DNA from: Glandiceps talaboti
Taxonomy: Eukaryota; Hemichordata; Enteropneusta; Spengelidae
Direction: 5' to 3'
Length of the DNA: 64,000 nt
NCBI RefSeq assembly: GCF_964340395.1
Contig: NC_135551.1
Coordinates: forward strand, 20,649,503 to 20,713,502
In this document: positions 48,800-63,935 of the stretch, piece by piece
How positions within the stretch are numbered: position 1 is the stretch's first letter
Layout of the letters: each line of letters opens with the position of its first letter
Notes under the pieces: generated by a model
The model's input: only the letters and a program-made list of their open reading frames with translations
Databases searched by the model: none
What the model was told of the DNA's origin: nothing
Made by a program: the position numbers and the translations under genes

Positions 48800-51700
48800 T
48801 GATAATGTATATACCAGATGAAAGGATATACACTTAAATACCACCACAAGCTGAGTATTAATCTTGCTTATATGGTGAGGTTTATTAAGAATTAATAATT
48901 AAAGTAAGAAATTGTTATGAACACGTGTATACTGCACAACAACAAAACATCGTAACTGAGTCACTTAAAAAAAATTCCTAATGATAAACACCATCCATTC
49001 CGGCGACAGAACGAAGAGAGTGTCATTGTTTCGATAGGCCTTAAATAAATGTGCTAATTGTACTAAAAATGTCAAATTCAAATCAACGCCATGACGCACT
49101 AAATAAAACTATGTGTTAATGCCTCGATAGATTTCACGAACTCATCATAATTAAACAATACCATGTTTGGTGTACCAAATGTCTCACAAATGCATGGTTG
49201 GGGTACTAAAAGTCTCAAGAACTTAAATCTAACCTATACCATCATGGTGGGATACCAAATACCAATTAGGTAGTGAATCTTAAAATCAGGCCAATTTATA
49301 TTTATAATTTCCATATGTAAAACTGTGTGAACTGTATTTATTTCAGACAGACTTGATAATTTTAATGGGTTAAGCATCATTTTTTTACTTTTAAACTTAT
49401 AATCAATATTTTTAGTAACTGGTCTACTTCTACATCCCCACTCTCTGTGGCATCTCTATAATTGTTTCGTTTGCATTTGGAGTTGTCGCTCTGTGTGCAA
49501 AAACATCCTGTCTCATGTGTGAAACACTAAGACAACTTCATTTCTACTGTAAGCCAGACACAATGTCATACAATGCCATAACATTTTTGAATTGAGAACA
49601 TGAGTGTGACATACAGAATATGTCTACATTATATATACCATACACATATAATGTGTCACTATAGTTCTGTAGCATTATTCGTTAAGGGAAACTTCAATCC
49701 AGAAAATAAACTTTTGAAGAAATAAATACATCAAGCTCAAACCCTAATACTGACATATAACGTAAAGTGCCCACATCCTATAAAAGCACATTTTATGACC
49801 AGGCGAAATAAAGTATATGCTTACATCTCTTACATTACTGTGTCCAATTCTAAAAACAACCGAATACGCTATATGCAATTGCACGATGCATAGAAAATGT
49901 TTTCATTTTGTTAAAAGGTCAACTTTGTTGAGAATATTCGTGCGTCAGAGTAAATGCACACAACCTCATTTCAACATGTTCAAACACCTGCTACTGAAAT
50001 GGAAAGACACTGTTACTTTTGCTCCTTTGCATTTTGTTTGAATTGAAAAGGACTATGGTTTTTATTTCATTGGATTGGACACCAAGAGGTGAAGGTTTCT
50101 CTTTGATCAATCTAGATAAAGGCTGTTACTTACTGCATCACTATTATAATGTGAACATGTGAACTTATCTTGGTATTAGTTTAAAAATTCAAACACATCC
50201 TATAAGTGGACTGATAATTGATAGTGCCATTCCTTCAGTATTCATATATTCGGGATGTTCAGACTGATTTGATTTAGTTTCAAGTATTCATGTTTTATTT
50301 TGTTTGAATTTATTAAATATTGTGAAGTCAAATTCCCTTTCTGTTTGAATTCCCTTTCGTAATTACAATAGTACTTCTTATATAGAATGGAACACCATTC
50401 ATTTTATATAAAAAGAATGTTTTACCAAAATAAGTGTCATTCATGATCCAATCATATGACTTGCGTGTCCAAAACGAGCAATTTTCAGTACGAGATATTT
50501 GTTGACGTTTAAAATATGAATAAGTATGAAAGTATACAACTTATTCGTAGCCTAATCAATTCCACTTTTTTTTTAAATACAGCGCAGCGTTTAACTGTAA
50601 TATATATATTTTTGTAGTTTGAGCACAAAAGCCCAGTGATTTCTTTTTGTATTATGACGATACGTGTACAAAATTCACTTCATTTATAATATGTGCTTTT
50701 AAATAGTGTGTGCAATGGAATAAACCCGGGCCAAAATTGATTGTTTGGGATATCTTTATTACAATTGACGCAAAGCAAGCATCTGCAATTGGGATTTATT
50801 TTGTTGTTGTTATGGCAACACACGTTCTTCTCTAGATTTGAACAGTCACTGTGTAGAAAAAAGTAAACGTGTCATGTGAAATCTTTTTGATATTGAACTT
50901 TGGAAATTGAAAGAAATTGTGTTATATAAAAAAAGTTTACACAGGACGAAAATGAATGATCTCCATGTTTGGAAAAGAAAGGCAAATTTCTAAAACGAGT
51001 AAAAGCCATTTGTACAATCTCCACTAACTTATGGAGTTCATTAAGAGGTTCAAAACACTTGGAACTAGTCAAAAGCCGAACTCGATAGTTTCCCAGCACA
51101 TAAATGGACCACCTAGAGGTTTTCCATATTTTCTTGCAATCCTAATATATATATAGGCGCACACGCAATTTCTCTTCCTGTCCATCATTTAGCCTAAAGA
51201 TACAAACATTTAAACTGAAACATATCGTCGACTTTCACGATGCACAAAAACGTATCCGCACTCAGTTAATAGTTTATAATGTAATAGTTGTTCCGTTTCC
51301 AAGAAAAAAATTAAAAGTGACGTTCATCGAACGATATATCAAATTGCGTAGTAGATCATTTTACGTATGGACAGCTAGTAAATAGCCTGTAATACAGCCT
51401 TCATATCAAACGATTCTTTTCCACTTATTAGTGAATTTCTTTGAGTCTGACTTAAACAGTGAATTGAATGTAACTCAAAGTACAACGTCAGTTCTCGAAC
51501 ATGAACATTCCATTTGAAGAATAGGTACGATACTCTACGAGTGTCCATTACCTGACTTTATTTCAATAAATAGCATTAAGACATTTTAGTGTTGATAGTT
51601 TTTAATTTTTAATTTTTTTTCAGTGGAATACAGTACTGACTGTGCATATTCGTAAATCATTTGACATAAATAAGATCTGAACTGATTTGCTGGATTCAAT

Positions 51701-52300
51701 TTGATTTGGCAAGATTTAAAGTTACTCAAGACTCCTTATAGACTTCAATTAATCAACAAGCGATGAGTTTCAAAATCAGGTATTTTATTTTAAAAATGAA
51801 ATCGAGTTTAATATATTGGAAATCTTTATCCTTTACACGGAGATATACTGTCTATGAAAATATTATCATGAATCATACATTGCTATCCCAAATATTTCGA
51901 GGAGACTGAGCTCCTCTTCATCGGTGAGTCGCCAGTTCTGTCCTATGTTATCCTAACGGATATATTCACCGACAACCCGCCTGGAAAATGGGATATGCCA
52001 ACAATGATAAATGTTAGAAATACGTCAGAATACCTAAAAGGATGCTGAAAGCACAGCTAAAACTATGAAAGGAAACATATGTGGACATATATGGATGACT
52101 TGATTTAGTAAATCGGAGGCAACATTGGCAATTCAATGGTTGATTACACAATGTGATAAGTGTATTAAATCAGTCTAAAAGGTAGCATTTAAAATACATG
52201 CTATATTCTGTTCACAACACTGATAAAACGTTAAGGAGTGAATTCAGATTTACAATGAAACTCTCTTATGCCAACACACTCAAAAGCCGATGACGACTAA
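48800..52300. other. No gene seen in about 3.5 kb
   Basis: AT-rich DNA with chance frames only (longest about 75 codons, no motifs). Confidence 0.5.
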
Positions 52301-52301
52301 G

Positions 52302-52302
52302 G

Positions 52303-52340
<38 letters not shown>

Positions 52341-52392
52341 AAACAAAAACAACAACAACAGCAGCAGCAGCTGAAGCAAAAACAACAACAAC
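52302..52392 (+). repeat. (CAA)n-(CAG)n trinucleotide repeat
   Basis: About 25 CAA units with interspersed CAG/AAAAAC near the end. It would encode poly-Gln or poly-Asn, but no surrounding open frame supports a coding role. Confidence 0.92.
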
Positions 52393-52394
52393 AC

Positions 52395-53640
52395 ATTTTA
52401 TGGATGTAACAGTAATAATTATACAAAGTTTCAATCCATAGCATATCGATATTTTCCAAGACTGTACATTTTGTCTACTTTACACCTTAAGTTAATATAT
52501 TCAAATTATGAAAGATATAGTATTCTGAATATGGAATACTTTGCCTACATAATTTAAAAAAAATATGTGCCAGAGAAAGCAATTCCACCTAGTTCGGCGA
52601 CTGCAAAATTTTACAATTAACAAAATATCAAATTACTTCAATATCTTAATATTAAGAATTAACCTGATTATGAAAATTTGTTTCCAGAGAAATGGGTGGC
52701 AGACAGAAACTACAGAAAATTTAAGATAAAATTTAACACTAGTGGCAAAATCATCATCCCTTCTTATCACTTAGGTGAATGCTCAGACATGTGGCCTTAT
52801 TTGTATTTAAGATTTTGTTTTCTTTATTTCCATTTGGCTCACAAAGGGGTACATTTCAAGCAAGAAAAGACAGGTTACAAGTTCTTGAATAATTCACATA
52901 AACCGGACCACTTTTTCACATGTGTTGTTAGTTTCTTATTTTGTACAGGTATCTAGACTCGCATTGATATCTTCTTTAGAAATGGAAGAAAACTCTTTAC
53001 CCAAGGCGTTCTATAAGTTGGGATGTGTACACAACACGAGTACAGCATTCCTTTAGGATTAAAAATAACAAGGAGGAAAATTTTCAAACACCACTGTCTT
53101 TAGGTGGAAATTGTGCAAATAATTTAACTTCGTTGATAAGAGTTTGCTCTCGTTGATAAGATGGTCCGTGAATCGTTCTCAATGTGTGTTTGAAAATCAA
53201 ATGCTGTGTCCTTTAGCGACTACGGAAGATATTGAATGTGACATCAGAAAAAACCCTAGTCATTCCTCTTTATGTAATATGATAGTGCAGGATTTGAGTC
53301 ATACAGGTAGTGAAAAGAGTTGTAGTGATACAGACTATGTGCGTCATCTCTTTTTGTTTTCGTGTGTAAACCAAAGCAATACATGGTCTTGACTATTATC
53401 TTATCTGACACAAAGTCTCGTCAGTGGGCACATTAAATCAGTACTCACCGTCATTATAGCTCCTGGAACATGATCTAAGAATGATGTGTGAATATTGATT
53501 TGACATGAGAAATAATTTATGGTGTATGTGTGTGTGTGGGGGGGGGGGGTGGCAGACTGATTAACTACTGCTAATATACCATTTCTGCTATTCTACTGAC
53601 ACTTTCATTTCTTTTTATTTTCGCTCTGTCCATGTCGTAT
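52395..53640. other. No gene seen; G-run near 53538
   Basis: (TG)n followed by a G11 run at about 53528-53548. The frames at 52678 and 53144 have no recognisable motif. Confidence 0.5.
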
Positions 53641-53646
53641 AATTAG

Positions 53647-53796
53647 ATATTATTCACCAATTTTGTCTTCGTTCAGCCAATGAAAATACGAGTGACCTAA
53701 GAGGCCATTGTCACTACGAGTTGCTAGACGGGTAGTGACAATCCTCAGGTCACGAGTATTTTCCGGCTGAATGAAGACAAATATTGGGAATAATAT
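53647..53796. repeat. 150-bp imperfect fold-back
   Basis: Arms run from ATATTATTC…CCAAT-TTTGTCTTCGTTCAGCC through GTGACC…TTGTCACTAC and pair with the inverse at 53733-53796. Mismatches and small gaps throughout show age. No clear target duplication. Confidence 0.7.
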
Positions 53797-53799
53797 AAA

Positions 53800-56135
53800 T
53801 ATATCACCAGGAGTAATATAAAACAAACTGGGTAAAGTAACGGCAATTTTGACTTTTTTGACTCATTTCGAACACAACAGAACCAATGACGTAGACACAC
53901 ATTGTCGTGACATAGAACGACCAGAGTATATATACCATATTTTTTGTTGAATCTGACTCGTGCATGGTATAGTGATGGCTGTTACCGCATCCAGTATTTC
54001 CCTAGCATGTCTCCTGAGAACATAATTATTCGAATACACCAGTTGACATATTTAATTCGCAAGTAGATCACATGATGAAATCTTAAGTTTGTGTTTCCAT
54101 GAGAGGTGATATGGGAAAAAGATTCTATTTTATTCTATTCTAATTTATATTACTTTTTGTACATGTGTGGCGTGGCTGAATACCAACAGATCGATCAAGC
54201 GAAAACTTAAAAAAAAATAAATGGTAGTTAGGATAGTGGAAATAATGTAGTAGCTGTAGTCCTTCAAGTCTATAGGTAGGCTGGGTTTTTACGGAAAGTG
54301 TCCTCAACTGTTTTATAGTCTCCCAAGGGCATGCTATATGTCACCAGTGCTCATATACTTCGGTGAAATGTAAAAGAACTAAGTTAACATTAACAGAGAA
54401 CATACAGAGACAGATAAACAAGTCCAGACATTACCCTAGAGTAATTTACATATCTTAAACAGCTGTCATACGACTTTTATGCATAACTTATGTAGCTCCA
54501 GCTTTGTCATACACAAATACAAGAGTCACAAGTGTGAGGATTTATCTCATCATATCATAAACAGTCTCTTTCACCGAAACAAGTCTACGTAGCTACGGGG
54601 CTATATATGCGTGTTCCCTACTGTTTCGCTGAGATCATTATGTCACACAAGAGAACACACTTACTTATTTATTTATTTTTATACAATACTCAAATAAAGT
54701 ATGAAAATAGCCCGGAGACTTCTGCAAGTCTAGTCGTATGGTGGTGCCTTGTCGGCAAGGAAGCCCGACTCGATCTGAGGGACAAATCATGCGTGGGCAT
54801 TCTGTATGAAATGTGGACCAATTTGGTGATCTGACTATGACAGTATCACTATAATGCTGGAGTAACAAGTCTATCTAATTTAGATTCCCCATTGAATGAT
54901 TTATGTTGAATAAGATATACGTCGTCATGGTTACAGTTACCATACTCTCTTGCCCGCCGCAAGTAAAATGTCATCGTTATCGTCACAGCGAGAATCAGAA
55001 ATTCAAGAAACCTTAAAATTAAAGGAACTGTAACGTATATAACATTTTTAGCAATGATATCAAACAGTTCAATGTTTACCAGGGTTACATTTCTAATACT
55101 CTGTATGAGAGCCCCCGCCCATCCCCCCTTACAAGTGTAATTATAGTAAATGGGCAATGATAGGTACGGATCATAAAGTTAATACAGTGTGTAATATCTT
55201 TTCAATTTAAATAGTTTAAGTCATTCGTTCATTTTGATCACGAAGTTAGTAACTGTCAGTGTTACTCTTAGGATCGTTGTTGTATCTGCTACTGATAAAT
55301 GTTTCACGTTAACCTCTACTGTTAACGTTAATTCCCCGTCTGTGTTACTTTTTTTCCATGAGTGTTACAACAGTGTCGACAACCTCTAATTCTCCATAGT
55401 GTTACTTTTTGATCTCCGCACCTAGCTGGTACATCATGTAACTATACTCGGATCACTCTCATATCTCCACTAACTTGTACACGGGATCACTTGGACTTTA
55501 GAGGATTAGCTAGCAGACACCACAGTGTCCATGGTTAACTTCGAATCATTTTAGAAGTAGCCACGGAGCAGACCGAAGCTCCTAGTCTAGGCCCAGCTGT
55601 TTCCTTCAGCTCTCTCCCTTCTAAAGTGAATCCATACCCCATTCCAACTTTAAATTCTTATGAACATTAATTATGCAATACATAAACAATTGGATGATAA
55701 AATCATCAACACCATAGATTAATAAACCGAAGAGTGTTGTTGTATTGTTGCCTTAATTTAATGCCAATAATATGGACTAATGTGAAAAGTAGCTAAACAA
55801 TGTGATAGCACTATTATTGTTCTTCCAGCTGCCTATAATTAGTCATTATTTGGAACTGTTGATTTTTCAATTACTTAATGTTGTCATCTCAGAGGTATAC
55901 TGTTAGCGAAATGCAAACATTTGTTATAAGTAAAACTTCATGACAGCTGAGAGATCAGTGTGACCTCTTGAAAATTGTGTTTTGGCATCGGTAACACAAG
56001 TTTTACAAGTCATGTAGTTCTAGTTATATAAGATTTTCCTGATAACAACGACTGCTCGGGAGTGGTTTCAAGTCATCTAAGGAAGGGTGACCCCTTTACG
56101 AACAAATCCAAACTTCCCTTCCGATCTAATGTTAA
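53800..56135. other. No gene seen
   Basis: About 2.3 kb of AT-rich DNA. The 102-codon minus-strand frame at 54849-55157 has a hydrophobic stretch but no recognisable family features. Confidence 0.5.
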
Positions 56136-56136
56136 A

Positions 56137-56308
<172 letters not shown>

Positions 56309-56821
56309 ATGAATGAATAGAAACGTGAAGAGAAATTTGAACAAAATGTTATTTTTCTTTAAAATTACATATATAGACTCAGCAAAACGCATGAATCACT
56401 ATCCTGGTCTCCAATTATACGGAGAAAGCATATCTAATGGTGCGAACATTTTAACAATACTTTCATTTCACATACTGAGAATAAAACTTAGAAAATAAAA
56501 TCTAGAATAATCTATACTGGATTGCATTATATTCTTTTATAAAAAAGTGGCTTGAAACTCTATAAGTAATCATAAAAAGTGAGTCGTAGGAGTTGATTGC
56601 CCGTGTCATTAATATTATTATCGATGGTTTTCTCTTTTCGTTAATATACCTTAAAGAAAACGTTGAATTCATATTGGAAAGCTGTTTTTAAGTGCATCCG
56701 AAGAAAAAAATAGCAGTAATAAAGATAATTGCTGTAATAGAGTAATATTCTAAATGGTTGTTAAGTATGAGAGTGTATTTATCAAATTATTTAAATGATA
56801 TCAAATTATTTAAATGATACA

Positions 56822-56824
<3 letters not shown>

Positions 56825-56912
<88 letters not shown>
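56825..56912 (+). repeat. (CT)n microsatellite
   Basis: About 43 CT units; preceded by a short duplication ATCAAATTATTTAAATGAT at about 56780-56818. Confidence 0.97.
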
Positions 56913-56916
<4 letters not shown>

Positions 56917-57370
56917 TCGACACCAATGCGTATCTTACTTCTATCTACCATCAATGATATCGTTGTATTAGACATATCTTATGTGAAATATTTTCAGGTG
57001 TGTAGATGTATGTACACGTAGATACTTATTTATTAATTTGTGAGGGCGATTTGTCAAAATGTCGTATATTGAAGGTTATAAAAAATTCAACATACTGCTC
57101 TCCATGGATTACTTAATTATTGCCCAGATACATATTAAACAACCATAATGACACACCATCCCCCATTACCTTTCCAAACTGCCCCAGAAGCATACAATCT
57201 CCACAGCCTCTGTAAGCACACATGAATACAACCGACCCCTCATTTAAGAACCATTGTCCTACCATATATCTACCTTTAACATCAAAATGACTGCAGTACT
57301 ATAACAATAACAGTTGACGCTTATAAAAGGAATGTAGATAATCAGGAACAAATGAATACAAATAGACTCG

Positions 57371-57375
<5 letters not shown>

Positions 57376-57456
<81 letters not shown>
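57376..57456 (+). repeat. (TA)n microsatellite
   Basis: About 40 TA units. Confidence 0.97.
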
Positions 57457-57459
<3 letters not shown>

Positions 57460-60400
57460 AATTAAGCAGCACAAACTTTCACCATTCAAACGCCATGGCT
57501 CTATCTGGATAGTGATACCATGATACAAAAATACCTGAACGGCAGATCATGTTGCGAAGAGAAAACTCTTCACAATCTACGTTTTAGCGTCATCAATATA
57601 TACATATGTATACCTCGTAAAGTAGGGGAAAGTTATAACTCTTCTGCAAACATTTGTTTGAAATCTCCAGGAGCAATATTGCTGTACGCAGGTAAAAACT
57701 CGTATGACTATTAGGATTGTGCAAGTCAATGATGCTTATTTTGTAGGTTACATATGATATTATGACTATAGTGCCCTGTTTCTTATACAATATTGTCTAT
57801 TATAAAAATGAGCCCTAGGTCTATAGAGCAGCTGCTGCTGTAGTTGGTTATAATTTTTATTTGGATTGGTTGCCTGAAACTGGTTTCACGATTATATCGT
57901 GTCTCTGTCCGACTTGTCTTTCTAGTTAATGTTCTTTTGTTGATTACATAAGGGCCGTAGAATGAGTACATGTGTTTTTTTAAATTTCATTTCAGTATCT
58001 ATTAGCTAATGAATGATATTTTTAAAAGATGACACACTAAATAAAACAGAGCAATATCCGTTTATATAATACTGGTTAATTTCATAGCAGGATATTGTGG
58101 CTAAACGTTCCAGATTAATAACAGACTTCAACACCAGTGCTCAGTTATAATCCGATTTATAGTCAAGTGGATTACAGATGCTTTGATGTATGTTTTTATT
58201 TCCGGAACATGAAGAATAGAGTCAATGTCCTGTGTTCACATGATCACGCTTAGATAGAGTAATCATTATAGCCGTCCGTCTCTGTTTAGACATGGTTGGT
58301 ATGGCTGGATGAAAATGTAAAAATTCGTATGCTGGGGAGACTGTAAGATCACTTATATAAACAAGATTTTTAGGGCATAGACCAGTTCATCCAGATCATC
58401 GAAAGTTCCCCAGCATATACACATAGATCGAATCATATATAGGATTTTATGTTAATATTGATAAAGTGAACATCCTTGATACAGAAACGAAGCGTTTTGA
58501 GCGATGAGTGAAGGAAGTCATTTATATCTGGGCATACCAACCATCTCTCAACAGAGAGGGCGATACAAACTTCCAGACACCTATGACCCCTTGCCAAGCT
58601 CACGTGCCCGTAATACACAGAAAGATACACTCGTGTAGCCGTACTGGCCACGTCTGCACTTCTGTTATACTAACCGGTCGCGCCTACTTATATAGGAAAA
58701 GTCATGTGATAGAAAGGTAGGAAGTGATTGGATGAGGAGATGTTAACAGATGGAGCCAGGTGATTAGAAATAGAAATGAATATTTATGGCACAACAACAA
58801 AGGAACACGTTACGGTGTAACTCACAAAACGAAATACAAAAGGGACATTGACACACTATAAATGAGACAGACACAGCAACGCCAAATAGAACTGTGACAA
58901 ATCAATAGTAATAACACGTTGATTTTGACATATCAGTGTACGGATTGAATGATCCTTTTAAGCATATTTGTTGACATTTTTCGTACATAATGACACGAGG
59001 TTAAGGATAACCGCTGCTACAATAGTCCTTTACTTCCAAGTCTGCTCTTTACTTTACAAATTGGCTTGGCATATACGACAGTGGAAACCGTGCTTTCAGC
59101 TAACTTAGGATAGACACTAATTATAACTGATGTTACGTTGCGACATGCTGATAACACATATTGAATTGACGTTGGCTTAATTCACGTTGCACTCACAGTA
59201 CATAGATAATGTTTCTGAAGACTCCCATAATCTTGCGGACGAGTGTACATTTTTGGACACTTTCAGTGTTGACACTATCGGCACTACAAAAGCACCACTA
59301 TCACGTACTTGAAGTGCAATCTACCACAGGACCAACACAATTTATATTTCGTGTGTACCTTAGTAACTCGTAAGCTCACTTTCCGCAGTGTTATTACATT
59401 ATCCATAAACATATTCGATTATATTTTTAATTACGTGAATGTATAGTATAAATTTCGACACAGAAACCTTTCGGTATTGGTTTGAACGTTGCATTGTACC
59501 AACACCTCTTTGACTTGTAATTCATTTTAGGCTGGAATTAAATGTTACGAAAAAAAGATCTATTTAATGTCCACGTTCATTAACCTCATCTGATAATTAG
59601 CTCATCAGGTAAACATATGAAACATTGTACATATCAAGAGCGTTTAAATGTCAAGCCGTGAAAAGCTAGACACAGTTAGCAGTCGAGTGTGAAACGAATC
59701 GCAGTAGTGCGAAAGCCCCCATATGCACGTTATCTTGATGTATGACATTGTAACACTGCCATGTCATTAAAAACGGCTTGTATACCGCAACTAATAATGA
59801 CTTGTTTCTTCATAATGTGTTCCGTGTTAAAATCCCAAATGACCCGTTTAATCATCATTACAATGATAAATAACGCTGGTCATAAGTAGCATGAATCAGT
59901 GCATGAACACGACCTTCTTATCAAAGCAGTGACAAATATAATCGATTTAATTCATTCATTTCATTTGACCAATGTTCTTAGATTTATAAAAAAAAAAAAT
60001 TACTTATTTTTGATAACCAGCATAGGTCAATCTTTAGATATGATCGATTTTGATAGGTGTGAAGGTAAGGAATATATACATGCGTTTATTTCTTCAATAT
60101 CGATTACTGGACTAAAAAAGGCGACGTCTTCGATCAGGTCAAATCAATATCACGTGCGTGTTACAATTGATCAACACAGCGACTGGTTGACTCACTGGTA
60201 CCAGTACTGATAGCGTTCACTGGACTATCTTTACTACACAGACATTCCGAGAAAGCTCTTTGCGTTTGTCGCCTGTCCGGTTTCGTATCTTCACACTAAT
60301 TAACCTTGATAACAGTTTTTTGTGAATGTGTTCACCAAAAGCTTGATGCATTGTGTTATGTTGATCTGTTGCTAATCGTGCATAGATACTAAATGGAGAT

Positions 60401-61022
60401 GTTACATAAGCAAAATGGCAGTGATGCAAACATTCAAACTTAAACCAACTGCATGAAATGCCAACAAATGTGTGGATATTGGCCAACAAAAGCATCCAGC
60501 TCTTTCTCTCTCGCTAAAGGGTATTATATAGGAAAACCAGTGTTCCACGACTAATCACATTCGCTGTTGTTTGATAACAGGTTTTATCTTTGCTTCTGCA
60601 CTTAAATGCCTAAATGTGATCAACCATAGTGAATGTTCCAAACACTTAATGCGAACTTCCCTATCAATCTACATTGTATGTGGAGTCCTTTGGGATATAC
60701 TGTCAAACTTCATCTTCATAGAACGAAAACACTTCCCATATATATAGAATACACAGGTATCCTTCCCCCTGAGACCATTATCAAGAAGTGTTGTTACATC
60801 ATGAACTTTCAACAGATTGTGTAAATTGACTGGAATTGAGTCTCTAAACACAATGCTACATTAGACAAAACAATTTCATATAATTATCTTTAATACGAGT
60901 ACATAAAAAAGAAAGATAAGTTCTCTTGTTGGTGCTTTATGACTGTTCAGATCAGGGAACAATTTGATATAGTTAAATGCCTCAATCTTGCACACCACAC
61001 ACTCATATACGGTGTGTATGTG
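57460..61022. other. No gene seen in about 3.5 kb
   Basis: AT-rich with short unrecognised frames on both strands; no repeat or structured element stands out. Confidence 0.5.
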
Positions 61023-61073
61023 TGGCAGGCAGGCAGGCAAGTGTGTGTGTGTGTGTGTATGTGTGTGTGCGTG

Positions 61074-61122
<49 letters not shown>

Positions 61123-61210
61123 GCATGCATGCATGCATGCATGCATGTATGTATGTATGTATGTATGTATGTATGTATGTATGTATGTATGTATGTATGT
61201 ATGTATGTCT
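61023..61210 (+). repeat. Compound microsatellite (GGCA)n-(TG)n-(TGTC)n-(TGCA)n-(TGTA)n
   Basis: Five unit types follow one another: GGCA to about 61040, TG to about 61076, TGTC to 61122, TGCA to about 61146, TGTA to about 61209. Neighbouring units differ by one base. Cys-Val and His-Thr frames here are artefacts. Confidence 0.95.
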
Positions 61211-61214
61211 CTGC

Positions 61215-63930
61215 CTGTGTCTGTGTTTGCAATTTTATCTTAAAACCGATAATTTAAATTCAGTTTTTGTTTTCAGTTACTTTCGGCTGACTTGATTATA
61301 GTTACGATAAATACGTTATTTCTTGATTTCTGTAAACAGAAGGTACCAAATGCACAAAAGCAGCAAAAGTATAATTTTAGATTTCCGTATGTCGATCAAA
61401 TGAAACATCTTTTTTATGTGACGTAGGCACGATTTACGTCACGATACAATATTATCTAGCAACTATATGTGATTTAGGTACAGCACTTCGTGCAATTGTA
61501 ATACTTATATAACCAAAATTGAAGTATGTTCTACCCAGGCATAAGAATGTGAATTCCAACTTTAACTGTTACCCACTAAATGTTCCCTAAATGATTGAAA
61601 CGTCGTCACATAATAGTATAATAGGGTGGTTGTTACGACGAACAAATACTATATTTAGAAAATAGTGGACAATCATGGACAGTAATCGTTCACGTACAAA
61701 CAGGTCTCCACTAGGTTCTGACCCCTTTTAGGCGCCATAGGAGAAATATGACGTACAGGTAAACCCAAGTAGTTGTATTGGTAGCTAATCTTAAATCACG
61801 CCTTTGTCAAATATTCCCATATCAAAAACTTAACTTATAACTAAATGTAGTGTTTCTTTTATTCCCCCTCCACCTCTCGCGATCGTGCCTGTGTTTTATA
61901 CCCTTTATTTTGTTCTTTGCCGTTTATATTTCTCATATCTTTCAAATAGTAGTAATTTTTTCTTTTGTTGAGGAGTATTTCAAAGCCAATGTCATGGGTA
62001 ATTACCGACGGAAAAGTTGAATTTCTCCGTAGTGTCGTTAAATGCAATATAGGAAGACGCAGATTTTGCCGTAATCCCGAGCATATTTTATTGAAGGCTG
62101 GCATGACGCATATCGTAATTGTGCACAACCTATTGAATGCTAGTGATACGTCTAAGTATAGCATGCCGACGATTTTACACTCAAAATACAAACGCGATGG
62201 CTGCTATGGTAACGAAATTGTCGGTATAACGTCAAAACAGGTGCACTGCTAGCCATTATCAACCATGCATACTGAGCATTGACGTTGATAAGACTAACGC
62301 TAATGTCATCAACCGTGGAAGGGTTGCTCACATCCCTTAATCTTGTGTGGTTCATATAGTGAATAATTCACATTAAACGAAAACCGTTTTCCATGCAACC
62401 AGTTTAATGAACACAATCCTTTACTCTCGTATATTTAAGAACAAAAACTAAAAAAATGATTTATTTTTAGAGAAACAATATTTCTCGCGTTTTCTCATTT
62501 TAAAATTATTGGTCGATGTTTTTTGTTCTTACATACTCTCCAACAGTTGGTGTAGATATGAGATCGTCTGGTTTATGTTTTTGTGTGTCTTTCTGTTACG
62601 TTATCATGATATTTGACAATTAGTGACGTTAGTTTTTTCCACGTGCACATATTACACAATTCAGTCGCAATGTTCATGCCAAAATGTCATTCGGCCGCCC
62701 TAATCACTCAATGCTTCGGTCGTGTACGAGGAAACCTAAGTAATTTCTATATTGAAATTAGACTGACAGATAATTGCCGAATGTCTAATCCAAATGAGAC
62801 AACATTTGAAGGCCTTCAACAACTTTTAAGCTTTCATGAGATTCTTGCTAAAAGATCTATGTAAAACTCTGCTGGTTTTAGTAACGTTTAAAGTGTAAAT
62901 GTTCTGCACTATGTACTCGATGAAAAACTACTCCAAAATATCAACATTTGATATCTGTAGCGAACTGCGTTTAGCACGGTGACCCTAAAAGTGTAAATGT
63001 TCAAAACGTTGATAACATGTAGGTAGAGACAATACCTTTGGGTCTATAAATGTCACCAGTAAACGAATCAAAATGGTCATTAATGACTTCGGTAGGTTTC
63101 ACATCAAAGGAACACTGGAAAAATATCAGAGACAAGAGAAATATGTACAATTGTTGCGAATTCATTTATTTTATTTCAATTTCTCCCCAGCGTATTGCAT
63201 CGTTTTTACTCTTAGTCCTGCAGCTGCTGATCGTTATTTTTTTTGAAATATTCTCTCGCCTACCCAGTAATACAATAGACATATATTAAAAACAGGGTTT
63301 CTTTGCAGAACAGTTTGGTTAACATATACAAATTTGTAAATATAATATGAACCAAACGTATTATTGTAACCCACGAGTATTTATTCTGCATAGATCAGTA
63401 GTTGTTCCTTTGTGCTGGACATCAACATTTTGAAGGTGCCAATGTAACATTATTTTACGTGAGTTGGATGTCCATAGGCACGTAAAATCGACTCCAAAGT
63501 CTCACAAAAGCCTCTTGCCATAAAATATAAGATTTATACTAAAAGCTGTACTCGTTGCATTAGATTCAAACAATTTTTTTTTTCAATTTGTATAAACGTA
63601 ACTACAATTTAGTTGTTTTTTACATTGTTGTCCATTTCAAGTTCTGAAAACAAAAATTAGATTTAAATATTGTAAGTGGTAAATGCGAAGGTTGACAGGG
63701 AAGAGACAGTGTGTAGTTATACAATAATTATATAAACCTGTGTTTTATATGGTTTATAATGTTGCATGCTTTAAATGCGATTTCATAATATAAATACTGG
63801 TCGTATGTTTGCTTGTTTTAACTGTTATTGCAAGAGTTTGGATTTCCGCAATTACACACATACGTATTCGATTTCATGGTTTGCATACAATCAAGTCGAT
63901 GTGTGATTATGTACGGACGGGGTTGATAAT
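61215..63930. other. No gene seen in about 2.7 kb
   Basis: AT-rich DNA. Overlapping frames near 61859-62252 on both strands lack motifs and are probably chance. Confidence 0.5.
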
Positions 63931-63935
63931 GGATG

